DNA of 36,396 nucleotides. Source: an uncultured Bacteroidales bacterium (lineage in GTDB: Bacteria; Bacteroidota; Bacteroidia; Bacteroidales; UBA4417). Below are positions 14,971-24,348 of this stretch, one piece after another; the stretch's first letter is position 1; every line of letters begins with the position of its first letter. The stretch lies in the NCBI GenBank assembly GCA_903946925.1, contig CAJAXK010000090.1, positions 1 to 36,396 on the forward strand, read 5' to 3'. The notes beneath the pieces were generated by a model. That model did no database searches, was not told the origin of the DNA, and saw nothing but the letters and a program-made list of their open reading frames with translations. The position numbers and the translations under genes were made by a program.

Positions 14971-16860
14971 ATGAAAAAACTACTCCTCCCCTTCTTCATT
15001 TTACTGTCAATTGGCTTAAGCCATGCACAGAACACAACCTTAAACCTAATCCCTCAACCTGTTGAAATCCAGCAAACGAGTGGGGTTTTTACCTTAAACA
15101 AATCAGCAACAGTTAGTTTCAACAAACCCGAAAGCCGCGAAACAGCAGAATTGCTGGTTCAAAAACTAAATATAGCTACAGGTTTTGGGACTAAAGCCAT
15201 CCAAGGAAACAAAGGTTCAATACAATTAAACCTTAACCAAAACGCTGATCCAAAATTGGGGAATGAAGGTTACACATTGGTTTCAACTTCAAAAGCCGTT
15301 GTAATAAGCGCAAACCATCCTGCCGGGCTTTTTTACGGCATGCAAACCTTGCTTCAACTTTTTCCGAAAGAAATTGAAAGCAAAGTGGTTGTAAAAACAA
15401 AATGGACTGTCCCTGTGATGAAAATCACTGATTATCCGCGTTTTGCATGGCGTGGGCTGATGCTCGATGTTAGCCGGCATTTTTTCACCAAGCAAGATGT
15501 TATGAAATACATTGACGAAATGGCAAGGCTGAAATTCAATACTTTTCACTGGCATTTAACCGATGACGAAGGTTGGCGCATACAAATCAAATCGTTGCCA
15601 AAATTAACCGATGTTGGTGCATGGCGTGTGCAACGCTTTGGCCATTTTGGCGACCGCGATTTTCCTAAACCCGGTGAGCCAGCAACCGTTGGAGGCTTTT
15701 ATACACAAGACGATATTAAGGAAGTGGTTCGCTATGCCAATGAACGCAATATTACCATAGTGCCCGAAATTGATGTGCCCGGCCATAGCATGGCAGCCAT
15801 TGCTGCTTATCCCGAATTGAGTTGCAAAAAAGATACTAACACACGTGTAAGCCCTGGAATGAATTTTATTGATTGGTATGGCAATAACACTTTTAGAGCC
15901 AATATCGAAAATGCGTTAAATCCCTCGGATGAAAATGTGTATGTGTTTCTGGATAAGGTTTTTACCGAAGTGGCAGCACTATTTCCCGGTCAATATATTC
16001 ATGTAGGTGGCGATGAGTGCTACAAAGGTTATTGGGCCGAAGATGAAGGATGCAAAGCCTTGATGAAAAAATTAGGCATCAGGCATGTTGAAGATTTGCA
16101 AGGCTATTTTATGAACCGTGTTGAAGGCATACTGAAAAAAAACGGCAAAAAACTTATTGGCTGGGACGAAATTTTGGATGGCGGTATTTCACCTGAAGCA
16201 ACGGTAATGAGCTGGCGCGGGATTAAAGGCGGGATTGAAGCTGCAAAAATGGGCCATGATGTTGTTATGTCGCCAACAACCTTTGCATACCTTGATTATG
16301 TGCAAGGCGAGCGCACCGTAGATCCACCTATATATGCAAGTTTGAGGTTGAAAAAATGTTATAGTTTTGAACCAGTCCCTGATGGCGTTGAGGCAAAATA
16401 CATACTTGGCGGACAAGGCAACCTCTGGACCGAGCAAGTCCCTACATTGCGCCATGCCCAATACATGGTTTTTCCACGTGCATGGGCTTTGACCGAAGTA
16501 TATTGGTCGCCAAAAGAAAATAAAAACTGGGACAATTTCATTTTGCGGGTCGAAAGGCAATTTGAACGATCGGATATTGCTGAAATCAATTATTCAAAAG
16601 CCATTTATGATCCTATAATCAAAACAAAGCGTGTTAACGGGAAACTTGAGTTGAGCATGGAAACAGAAGCATCAAACCTGGAAATTTTCTACACCATTGA
16701 CGATGCCATGCCTGATAATCTTACGTCAAAATATTCAATGCCAATAGTGTTACCTGATGGACCAATAACCTTGCGCACAATTACTTATCGTGATGGAAAA
16801 CCTATTGGGCACCTAATTACCCTGAAAAGGGAAGAACTTGAGAAACGTGCCGGAAACTAA
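14971..16860 (+). CDS. Beta-N-acetylhexosaminidase, GH20
   Basis: Removes terminal N-acetylglucosamine or N-acetylgalactosamine from glycans (EC 3.2.1.52) by substrate-assisted catalysis. 629 residues with a signal peptide cleaved near SHAQ, so exported to periplasm or surface. The N-terminal GH20b domain spans about 23-150. The catalytic barrel begins around WRGLMLDVSRHF and contains FHWHLTDDEGWRI and HVGGDEC, whose Asp348-Glu349 pair is the catalytic dyad; WDEIL and MSWRG follow. The last 90 residues form a small beta domain (IFYTIDDAMPDN), common as a C-terminal add-on in hexosaminidases. The ATP-grasp gene starts 47 bases later, so they may be co-transcribed. Confidence 0.96.
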   Translation: MKKLLLPFFILLSIGLSHAQNTTLNLIPQPVEIQQTSGVFTLNKSATVSFNKPESRETAELLVQKLNIATGFGTKAIQGNKGSIQLNLNQNADPKLGNEGYTLVSTSKAVVISANHPAGLFYGMQTLLQLFPKEIESKVVVKTKWTVPVMKITDYPRFAWRGLMLDVSRHFFTKQDVMKYIDEMARLKFNTFHWHLTDDEGWRIQIKSLPKLTDVGAWRVQRFGHFGDRDFPKPGEPATVGGFYTQDDIKEVVRYANERNITIVPEIDVPGHSMAAIAAYPELSCKKDTNTRVSPGMNFIDWYGNNTFRANIENALNPSDENVYVFLDKVFTEVAALFPGQYIHVGGDECYKGYWAEDEGCKALMKKLGIRHVEDLQGYFMNRVEGILKKNGKKLIGWDEILDGGISPEATVMSWRGIKGGIEAAKMGHDVVMSPTTFAYLDYVQGERTVDPPIYASLRLKKCYSFEPVPDGVEAKYILGGQGNLWTEQVPTLRHAQYMVFPRAWALTEVYWSPKENKNWDNFILRVERQFERSDIAEINYSKAIYDPIIKTKRVNGKLELSMETEASNLEIFYTIDDAMPDNLTSKYSMPIVLPDGPITLRTITYRDGKPIGHLITLKREELEKRAGN

Positions 16861-16907
16861 AACCATTTCTATTTTTCGGATCGTCAAAACAAATCAAACC
16901 CTCGAAA

Positions 16908-18080
16908 ATGATTATCTTAGACAAACCATACATTTCTGATTTCCTGCTTCGCACGCTCGAAAAAAACAAAACACAGGTAATATTAAACAGGGATGTTGCC
17001 GAACTGACCAAAGGCTGGGATTTGAACGTTATTTCCAAGGATGCTGCCATTCAACAATTTACGGGTATGAGCACTCCCCTACTCTACACCAATTCCGAAA
17101 ATTCGATAAGCTGGATCGAGAATAACCTGCAACAAACGGACTTACCGGTTAAATTAAAACTTTTCAAAAATAAAGTCTTGTTCCGCGATTTATTGAAGGA
17201 TCTCTATCCGGGATACTTTTATAAAGGTGTATCGCTCGATAGTCTTGAAAATATAGATATTACAAGTTTTCCTTTACCATTTATCATTAAACCGGCGGTT
17301 GGCTTTTTCAGCTTGGGTGTTTTTAAAGTGGAAACTTTTAGCGAGTGGGAAGAAACCGTGGATGCCATAAAAAAGGAAATCGGACTGATAAAAAACCTGT
17401 ATCCACCCGAAGTGCTTCATACCGGGGAATTTATAATTGAGGAATGTATAATTGGAGAAGAATTCGCCATTGATTGTTACTTCAATGCTGCTGGAAAACC
17501 AGTAGTTTTGAATATCATGAAACATATTTTTTCGTCGGGAAAGGATGTAAACGATAGGGTTTACATCACTTCGAAGGAGATTATCGAAAACCATATTTCC
17601 CCGATTACCACATTCCTTTCAGAAATAGGAAAACGGGCAGAACTGAAAAACTTTCCGGCCCATGTCGAAGTCCGAATTGATGAAAAAGGAACGGTTGCCC
17701 CAATCGAAGTTAACCCATTACGTTTTGGAGGCTGGTGTTCCACTCCAGATTTGGCTTTCCATGCATTCGGGATTAACCTGTACGAATATCTTTTTGGACA
17801 AAAAACACCCGATTGGGCAAGCATTTTGCAGGGCAAAGAAGAACTAATATACAGCAACATAGTTTTAAACAACAGCACTGGCACCGAAGGCAAACATATT
17901 GTTTCCTTTGATTACGAAAAACTTTTGGCTGGCTTTGAAAATCCACTCGAACTCAGGAAAACCGACTTTAGGAAATTCCCGCTCTTTGGTTTTCTGTTTT
18001 GTGAAACCAGAAAACAAAACATGAAAGAATTGGATCACATACTAATTTCGGACTTAACTGATTACATATCTGTAGGTTAA
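16908..18080 (+). CDS. ATP-grasp domain enzyme, substrate unknown
   Basis: 390 residues, soluble. The ATP-grasp fold is visible as FIIKPAVGFFSLGVF (nucleotide-binding strand), FIIEECIIGEEFAIDCYF (adenine pocket Glu-Glu and Ile), and HVEVRID followed by APIEVNPLRFGGWCS (metal-binding Glu and Asn). Family members ligate an acid, via an acylphosphate, to an amine or thiol. The first 120 residues form a pre-ATP-grasp Rossmann-like domain. The family resembles ligases that build dipeptides or siderophore-type amides, but the substrate cannot be read from the sequence. It lies 47 bases behind the hexosaminidase gene. The ATG at 16908 is the only sensible start. Confidence 0.85.
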   Translation: MIILDKPYISDFLLRTLEKNKTQVILNRDVAELTKGWDLNVISKDAAIQQFTGMSTPLLYTNSENSISWIENNLQQTDLPVKLKLFKNKVLFRDLLKDLYPGYFYKGVSLDSLENIDITSFPLPFIIKPAVGFFSLGVFKVETFSEWEETVDAIKKEIGLIKNLYPPEVLHTGEFIIEECIIGEEFAIDCYFNAAGKPVVLNIMKHIFSSGKDVNDRVYITSKEIIENHISPITTFLSEIGKRAELKNFPAHVEVRIDEKGTVAPIEVNPLRFGGWCSTPDLAFHAFGINLYEYLFGQKTPDWASILQGKEELIYSNIVLNNSTGTEGKHIVSFDYEKLLAGFENPLELRKTDFRKFPLFGFLFCETRKQNMKELDHILISDLTDYISVG

Positions 18081-18194
18081 ATTCAGAACAACAACTTCAA
18101 CAACAAAAACTATAGAAGTCAATTTTGATTTTGAGCTTGCTTTCAAAAAAAAATCGAAATTGCACAAAAATCACAATGGGCTTAATATCTGAGT

Positions 18195-20276
18195 ATGAAT
18201 AAAACTTTAAACAACAAATTTGATAGTTTTTACAACTCTTTGATAAATCTCTTCAAGATTTATCTTGTTGGGGTACTCATGTTTATGGCATTTAGGGTAA
18301 TATTGGTTATCTCGTTTGGCGATTTTGCCGAATTGGCCAGCATAAAAGTGGATAGGCTAAAGGCAGTATGGTTTGGGTTTAGGTTCGATACGATGATACT
18401 CTGTTATGCCATGATGCCGGCTGTTTTTATAATGTTGGCCGGTTTTTTAATCCCAACAAAGTTCAGTTATTCGCGCTTTTCGGGCAATTTCTTTAAATGG
18501 TATTTTACAGTCGCTTACTTCGTCCTATTCATCCTGCAAGTTATTGACTATTTCTTCTTCAAATTTTTTCAATCACATTTTAACTTATTGGTTTTCGGCA
18601 TTATAGACGACGATACCAAAGCTGTGATGGAATCGGTTTGGACTGATTATCCAATTATTTGGATCAGCCTAATGCTCATTGCTTTTCTATTTTTGCTTTA
18701 TTGGACACTTAAAAGGATTACGAAAAAGGAACATTCTTTTTCTCCTGGTCACTTTTGGGCTAAAGCGCTGGGGTTGATTTTATTCCTGGGTATTTATTTT
18801 CTTGGCGCTCGCAGTTCGCTCGGCACCTTTCCACTCGAAAAAGATGATGCCACCATTACGTCTAATAATTTCATCAACAGTATTGTTATGAACGGGGTTT
18901 TTGCCCTTACCGATGCAATTTCGGAACATAACCGTTTTGCAATTGACACCAATATGGGGAGGACACGCGACACATATAATTTTCCATCAAATGCCTCAGC
19001 AATTGAATCCTATCTTGGACGAAAATTGGGTGCAACAACCAACCCAATTGACAGCCTTTTTGCAAGTACACCCAAGGATAATTTCTTAAAGGAAAACCCT
19101 CCCAATGTTATTTTTATATTGATGGAGAGCATGAGCAATTATTATCTTGATTTTCATTCCGAAAGTTTCAACCTATTGGGTAATCTGGAAAAATCGCTGG
19201 CACATTGCCTGCTTTACCGGAATTTCCTTTCGGGTCACAACGGCACAATCCATACACTCGAATGCATTTTGATAAACACTCCACTTACCCCAATGTCTCA
19301 ATCACAATATTTTAACGAATCCTTTTCCACTTCCTGTGCATTGCCCTTTTATGAGCAAGGATACCATACAGCTTTTATAACCGGAGCAAAATTAGGTTGG
19401 CGGAACCTTGGTTTATTTGTGGGTAATCAATATTTTAAACAAGTGGAGGGAAATTCGGTTATCCTCAACAAAGTAAAAGGTGCCATTGAATGTGAATGGG
19501 GCGTGTATGACGAATTTATGTTCGATAGGATGTATGATTGCTTAGCAGAATCGGCAAACAAGGATAAGCCAGTCTTTATTTTTGGCATGTCAACCACCAA
19601 CCATACGCCTTTCGAACATCCGGATACATATAAACCACATAGCTTGGTCATTCCTAAAAATGTAATTGGAATGTTGCGGACCAATAAGGATATTGCTGCC
19701 AAAAATTTCACTAACTATCAATATGCCAACGATTGCCTTGGTAATTTTATCGAAAAAATAAGAAATTCGCCTTTAGGCGAAAATACCATTATTGCTGCTT
19801 CCGGCGACCATAACACGCTTCAACTTTTTGATTACGCTGATGGACAACTTCTGCAAAAGCGAAGCGTACCATTGGTATTATATGTACCTGAAAAATACCT
19901 GAAAAACAAAAAGCCAGATATTAAAGTGTTTGCATCGCAAAAGGATATATTCCCAACAATTTTTAACCTCGCGCTATCGGATGCTAAATATCCAAACTTA
20001 GGATACAATTTGTTTGATGAAAATATAAGCAGGGAAGATTTTTTTGCTGTAAATGCTTACAATACAGCTATGAATGATTACGGGGCAGTACTCTTGGGCG
20101 ATACTCCTTTATTTTACAAATGGACTACCTCCGATAAAAAAACATTGGTTGCAACTACACTTGCCGAAACACCACAACTTAGGAATCTACTTGAAAAAAC
20201 AAAAGCCTATTCAGCTTCGGCTACATTATTGATTCAAAAGGATATTGAGAAACAGCAGAAAAGTGACAAAAAATAA
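18195..20276 (+). CDS. LtaS-like sulfatase-fold membrane phosphotransferase
   Basis: 693 residues. Five transmembrane segments at about 17-40, 62-85, 98-125, 150-172 and 187-204, then an extracytoplasmic alkaline-phosphatase/sulfatase-fold domain from about 300. Catalytic features are NVIFILMESMSNYY (metal-binding Glu), GHNGTIHTLE (the Thr nucleophile after NG), TTNHTPFEHP and AASGDHNT (metal-binding Asp and His). This is the LTA synthase/phosphoglycerol or phosphoethanolamine transferase architecture. Bacteroidota have no lipoteichoic acid, so a role in modifying lipopolysaccharide, capsule or periplasmic glucan is more likely. It converges on the TPR gene. Confidence 0.88.
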   Translation: MNKTLNNKFDSFYNSLINLFKIYLVGVLMFMAFRVILVISFGDFAELASIKVDRLKAVWFGFRFDTMILCYAMMPAVFIMLAGFLIPTKFSYSRFSGNFFKWYFTVAYFVLFILQVIDYFFFKFFQSHFNLLVFGIIDDDTKAVMESVWTDYPIIWISLMLIAFLFLLYWTLKRITKKEHSFSPGHFWAKALGLILFLGIYFLGARSSLGTFPLEKDDATITSNNFINSIVMNGVFALTDAISEHNRFAIDTNMGRTRDTYNFPSNASAIESYLGRKLGATTNPIDSLFASTPKDNFLKENPPNVIFILMESMSNYYLDFHSESFNLLGNLEKSLAHCLLYRNFLSGHNGTIHTLECILINTPLTPMSQSQYFNESFSTSCALPFYEQGYHTAFITGAKLGWRNLGLFVGNQYFKQVEGNSVILNKVKGAIECEWGVYDEFMFDRMYDCLAESANKDKPVFIFGMSTTNHTPFEHPDTYKPHSLVIPKNVIGMLRTNKDIAAKNFTNYQYANDCLGNFIEKIRNSPLGENTIIAASGDHNTLQLFDYADGQLLQKRSVPLVLYVPEKYLKNKKPDIKVFASQKDIFPTIFNLALSDAKYPNLGYNLFDENISREDFFAVNAYNTAMNDYGAVLLGDTPLFYKWTTSDKKTLVATTLAETPQLRNLLEKTKAYSASATLLIQKDIEKQQKSDKK

Positions 20277-20453
20277 GAGGATGCATTATCTATAACCTAC
20301 AGTAATCCATATTATTAAGCCCGTTTACAATAAATAAAAGCCCATTCCAAAAAACAGTTTGGCCATACTGTAAGAATTAAACCTCGCTAACCACCATCTT
20401 TGTCGTGAGCATGGCCGAAAACGAAACCGATGGTTAAAAACGTTGCATAAACT

Positions 20454-20575
20454 CAACCCTGAAGGTATAGAATACTTAGTAGGTTGAAATTCAACCCTTT
20501 CAGGGCTGATCTTTCTCATTTCATTTTACCGTTCACCCACGGTTATTGAAATAGAGCCCTTTCAGGGCTTTTTTT
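20454..20575. repeat. Hairpin-rich dispersed repeat (CCCTTTCAGGGCT type)
   Basis: CAACCCTGAAGG (20454-20465) can pair with CCTTTCAGGGCTG (20496-20508), and AGCCCTTTCAGGGCT (20555-20569) is a perfect 6-pair hairpin. Between them is CACCCACGGTTATTGAAATA. This word set is common in Bacteroidota intergenic DNA, from memory. It lies in the 424-base gap 20277-20700 between convergent genes; the remaining bases show no gene. Confidence 0.5.
20555..20575 (+). terminator. Rho-independent terminator candidate
   Basis: Stem AGCCCT/AGGGCT with loop TTC, followed by a run of seven T (20569-20575). It would stop plus-strand transcripts from the LtaS-like gene, 280 bases past its stop. It is also part of the dispersed repeat described above. 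Confidence 0.5.
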
Positions 20576-20589
20576 AATAAAAAAGTCTA

Positions 20590-20604
20590 TTGGAGCGGAT
20601 TCAA
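20590..20604. mobile_element. Degenerate right end of the MITE family
   Basis: TTGGAGCGGATTCAA matches the right terminus TCGGAGTGGACTCAA of the two MITE copies at 12 of 15 bases, and like them is preceded by an A-rich stretch. No matching left end was found, so this is a decayed fragment at best. Confidence 0.35.
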
Positions 20605-20700
20605 ATAACTTGAATCAATATTTATAAAATCAACACCTCAGAACCCACCCCAAGAATAAACTGGATCAGTTCGTATTTTTGGACAAGAAATTATGCTATT

Positions 20701-23244
20701 TTATTGGCAGTATTCCAGGATTGCTTCATACGCTATGGCCAAACCTAATTCACCGGCTTTGCTGAAATCCATGCATCCGCTATCAATTTGCTTGATTTTC
20801 ATTTTTGCTAAACCGCTATTGTAATACGCATCAGCGTGTTTTGGGGCATTTTCGATAGTTTTGGCAAAATCAGAAATGGCGCCAGCATAATCTTGAAGAT
20901 TATTCTTGGCTTTTCCCCTGTTGAAATAGGCTTCTACATATTTTGCATCTATTTCTGTTGCTTTAGTAAAATCATTAATAGCACCCATGTAATCCTGCAG
21001 GTTGTACTTCGCAATGCCACGATTGTAAAATGCTTGGGCATAACCTGAATTGTTATCAATAGCTTTGGTAAAATCAGCGATAGCTCCTTTGTAATCCTTC
21101 AGGAAAAAATAGGCCATTCCCCTGTTGTAATAGGCTTCCGAAAAGGCCGCATTATTCTCGATAGCTTTTGTGTAATCTGTAATTGCGGCATTGTAATCCT
21201 GTAGGTTAAAATTCGCTTTCCCCCGGTTGTTGTAAATACTAACATCGCCAGGGGTTATTTCAAGGGCTTTTGTATAATCTGCAATTTCGCCCTTAAAATC
21301 TTGAATATTGCCCTTTGCTTGTCCGCGTTTGAAATAAGCATTGGCATAAACCGGGTTATTTTCAATGGCTTTGGTAAAATCGGTTATGGCACTTTTGTAT
21401 TCCTGCAAATCGCATTTGGTGTTCCCCCTGCTAAAATAAGCTTCCGCGTATTCAGGGTTGTTTTCAATTGCTTTTGTAAAATCTTCGTTTGCGCCAACAT
21501 AATCGAGCAGATTATTTTTTGCGGTGCCACGGTTAAAATAAGCCTCAGCATGATTTGGGCTTAAATCAATTGCCTTTGTGTAATCGGCAATGGCTCCCAT
21601 ATAATCCTGAAGCGAATTTTTTGCTGTTGCCCTATTATAATATGCTTCGGTATATTCTGGGTTATTTGTAATTGCTTGAGTAAAATCGGCAATTGCTGTT
21701 TTATAATCCTGCAGACCCAAATTAGCTTTTCCCCTATTATAGTAGGCTTCGGCAAATTTGGGATCAAGTTCTATTGCTTTTGAATAGTCGGCAATTTCAC
21801 CCTTTATATCCATAATACTTCCTTTTGCAATACCCCTATTGTTGTATGCAATTGCAAATGATTGATTATTTTCTATTGCCTTTGTATAATCGGCAATAGC
21901 GCCACGGTAATCCTGAAGGTTAAACTTGGCTTTACCCCGGCTGTTGTAAATATTGGCATCAGTTGGAACTATTTCAATGGCCTTGGTATAATCGGCAATT
22001 TCCCCTTTATAGTCTTTAAGGTTTCCTTTGGCCAATCCCCGGTTAAAATAAATACTGGCATCACTTGGGGTTAATTCTATTGCTTTGGAATAGTCAGCAA
22101 TAGCCCCGCTGTAGTCCTTGATACTTGCTTTTGCTTTCCCCCTGTTGTCGAAAGCTTCGGCACTTTCAGGGTTAATTTCAATTGCTTTTGAAAAATCGGC
22201 AATTGCTCCCTGAAAATCCTGCAAACTATATTTTGATTTTCCCCTGTTAAAATTGGCATCGGCATGTTGTGGGTTGAGTTCAAGGGTTTTTGTAAAATCA
22301 GAAATCGCACCTCGGTAATCCTGAACCATGTTTTTAGCTTTTCCCCTTTGAAAATAAGCATCTATAAAAACATTATTTATTTCAATAGCCTTGGTAAAAT
22401 CGGAAATAGCGCCTTTATAGTCGTGTAATTGAATCCTCGATTTGCCTTTTCTGTAGTAAGCTTCCGAAAATTTTGGATCATGCTCTATTGCTTTTGAAAA
22501 ATCCTCAATTGCGGCATTATGGTCCTGAAGGTTGCATTTTGCTTTTCCCCTGTAAAAATAGGCATCGGCGAATTCAGGGTTGTTCTCAATTGATTTGGTC
22601 AAATCAGATACAGCTCCACGATTATCCTGCAAAGCAAATTTCGCCTTCGCGCGGTAGTAATACGCGTCGGCATATTCGGCATTATTTTCGAGTGCAGAGT
22701 TGAAATCAGCTATTGCATTTCTATAATCTTGAAGATTGTATTTTGCAATACCCCTCGAGCAGAACACCCGTGAGTCCTTGGGCGAAATCTCCAAAGCCTT
22801 TGTGCAATCAGCAATTTCGCCCTTATAGTCGTGCAACATTCCTTTGGCATAAGCACGATTAACGTAAATACCAGCATCATTTCCATCTAATTCAATTGCC
22901 TTTGTGAAATCAATAATGGCATCTGCATAATCATGCAAATTCGATTTCGCAACACCGCGATTGTTGTAAGCATCTACAAACTTGGGATTGATTTCAATTG
23001 CCTTTGAATAATCGGCAATCTCCCCTTTACTATCCTTATTGCTTCCTTTTGCGATTCCCCGGTAGTTATAAGCTTTTGCAAAATCGGGTTTTAGGGCAAT
23101 AGCTTTAGAAAAATCGGCTATTGCACCTTCGTATTGCTGAAGGTTATATTTTTCAATCCCTCTATTGTAATAATCCTCTGCCGTTTGACTGTTGCCAGCC
23201 AAAAACATAACTAGTGCAGCAACCAAAAAAACTATCTTTCTCAT
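20701..23244 (-). CDS. Exported protein of 23 tandem TPRs plus a terminal partial unit
   Basis: 847 residues. A signal peptide (VFLVAALVMFLAGNSQ) is followed by 23 tetratricopeptide units of exactly 34 residues from residue 25 to 806, consensus YNRGKAKxNLQDYxGAIADF then TKAIENNPxxAEA, and a divergent 41-residue end with GCMDFSKAGELG and a terminal YC pair. It would form a long right-handed superhelix in the periplasm, binding protein partners. Units 4-6, 12-14 and 19-21 resemble each other more than their neighbours (each starts with a KGEIADY unit), so blocks have been duplicated. The 102-base DNA repeats could recombine and change the unit number. The function is not known. It stands alone on the minus strand. 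Confidence 0.93.
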   Translation of the reverse strand: MRKIVFLVAALVMFLAGNSQTAEDYYNRGIEKYNLQQYEGAIADFSKAIALKPDFAKAYNYRGIAKGSNKDSKGEIADYSKAIEINPKFVDAYNNRGVAKSNLHDYADAIIDFTKAIELDGNDAGIYVNRAYAKGMLHDYKGEIADCTKALEISPKDSRVFCSRGIAKYNLQDYRNAIADFNSALENNAEYADAYYYRAKAKFALQDNRGAVSDLTKSIENNPEFADAYFYRGKAKCNLQDHNAAIEDFSKAIEHDPKFSEAYYRKGKSRIQLHDYKGAISDFTKAIEINNVFIDAYFQRGKAKNMVQDYRGAISDFTKTLELNPQHADANFNRGKSKYSLQDFQGAIADFSKAIEINPESAEAFDNRGKAKASIKDYSGAIADYSKAIELTPSDASIYFNRGLAKGNLKDYKGEIADYTKAIEIVPTDANIYNSRGKAKFNLQDYRGAIADYTKAIENNQSFAIAYNNRGIAKGSIMDIKGEIADYSKAIELDPKFAEAYYNRGKANLGLQDYKTAIADFTQAITNNPEYTEAYYNRATAKNSLQDYMGAIADYTKAIDLSPNHAEAYFNRGTAKNNLLDYVGANEDFTKAIENNPEYAEAYFSRGNTKCDLQEYKSAITDFTKAIENNPVYANAYFKRGQAKGNIQDFKGEIADYTKALEITPGDVSIYNNRGKANFNLQDYNAAITDYTKAIENNAAFSEAYYNRGMAYFFLKDYKGAIADFTKAIDNNSGYAQAFYNRGIAKYNLQDYMGAINDFTKATEIDAKYVEAYFNRGKAKNNLQDYAGAISDFAKTIENAPKHADAYYNSGLAKMKIKQIDSGCMDFSKAGELGLAIAYEAILEYCQ

Positions 23245-24348
23245 TGTAATTAATTATTTTTATCAATCAGATGGTAATATGCCATGGCAAATAAAAACGT
23301 AATCGCATTTTATTGCCTGATGCAAACAGGATTAGTCAAGTTTCTCCAAACATTTGCATTACATATGTACTTTGTTCCTCAAAAGTTTATGGGTGAAGCA
23401 AATTATCAGAAAAACAACGTTCAATCTTCCTTGAAAGGAATGAAAAACAACTTTATTTCAGCAATGAACGCACAAAAAATAGACGTGAAAAACTTGCATT
23501 TCAAACCTATTTTATTAAATAACTCCTCGGGGTCAAACCCATTTCACCATTGAACAAAGGTATATATTTTCTGTAATTAAAAAAGCAGTGCTAAAAACAA
23601 AAATTAAATAATGGAATTTTAGCCAATTAAGTATCCGCCCGTACGAAGTTGCTGAAACAAATAAAGGGAATGTACTATAAATATCAATAAACGGATATGC
23701 GTTTAAGCCGCAACCATTGCATCAGGCTTAACCAATGGCGAAATGCAATTCCACAAATTCGTAACTTCTGATTTAAAATGTAGATTTTTTATCCGATTAA
23801 GCTGAACGAAACCCTTAGGTCAGGTTATCAAGCTGAATTACACTTTGTAACTAAAATTTGTTTTGTTTAGGTTTAATCAATATTAAAAGAATTTTTTACT
23901 CTTTTTATATGACCAATCTTCAATATATCTACAATTTAAACCAAACTAAAGGTCGAAAGCTAATTATAAAAAAATATTATGTTTTCTACCTCCATATAAC
24001 ACTTTATCCTTATATTTGTGTTTTTAACAACGAATAGTATAATTCGTATTTATAATTTCCCTGATTGCCGAATTATGTACTTAGAAAAACTTGGATATCT
24101 AAAGAAACCGCCTTGAGTGCATTCGAAGAATAAACAAACGATAGCGATCCATAATCCACATATCCAATATGGCTTTATGGAATTTAACCCAATAATGATT
24201 CGATACATTTTCTATCCGTTCAATTAAAAAACTCGAAACCACAGCATTTCTCTTTTTACGAAAATTATAAAATGTATCGAAACTAAAAATCTGTTTTTCA
24301 ACACAATACAAAATATAGGATTGAGTCTGTTATTTTAAAACCGAAACA
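23245..24348. other. 1.1-kb gene-poor region
   Basis: Very AT-rich DNA between the divergent TPR gene and OmpA/PorE-like gene 1. An 89-codon plus-strand frame (23284-23553) and a 70-codon minus-strand frame (24099-24311) are open, but neither has a recognisable motif or convincing start context, so they are not called. A minus-strand piece near 23509-23545 translates to EMGLTPRSYLIK and a stop, reminiscent of an AraC-family C-terminus, but a stop lies a few codons upstream. A promoter box is at 24011. No tRNA or other structured RNA was recognised. Confidence 0.5.
24011..24018 (+). promoter_or_regulatory. Candidate -7 box upstream of OmpA/PorE-like gene 1
   Basis: TATATTTG matches TAnnTTTG exactly, but lies 331 bases before the ATG. 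If used, the transcript has a long leader; no closer box was seen. Confidence 0.3.

Noticed and set aside
23509-23545. AraC-family C-terminal tail on the minus strand (EMGLTPRSYLIK)
   Set aside because: The match is about ten residues and a stop codon precedes it by a few codons; too little to call a pseudogene.
23284-23553. 89-codon plus-strand frame
   Set aside because: It lies in AT-rich intergenic DNA, has no known motif, and its N-terminus overlaps the TPR gene promoter region.
24099-24311. 70-codon minus-strand frame
   Set aside because: No family resemblance, and it lies in the likely 5' region of the plus-strand scaffold gene.
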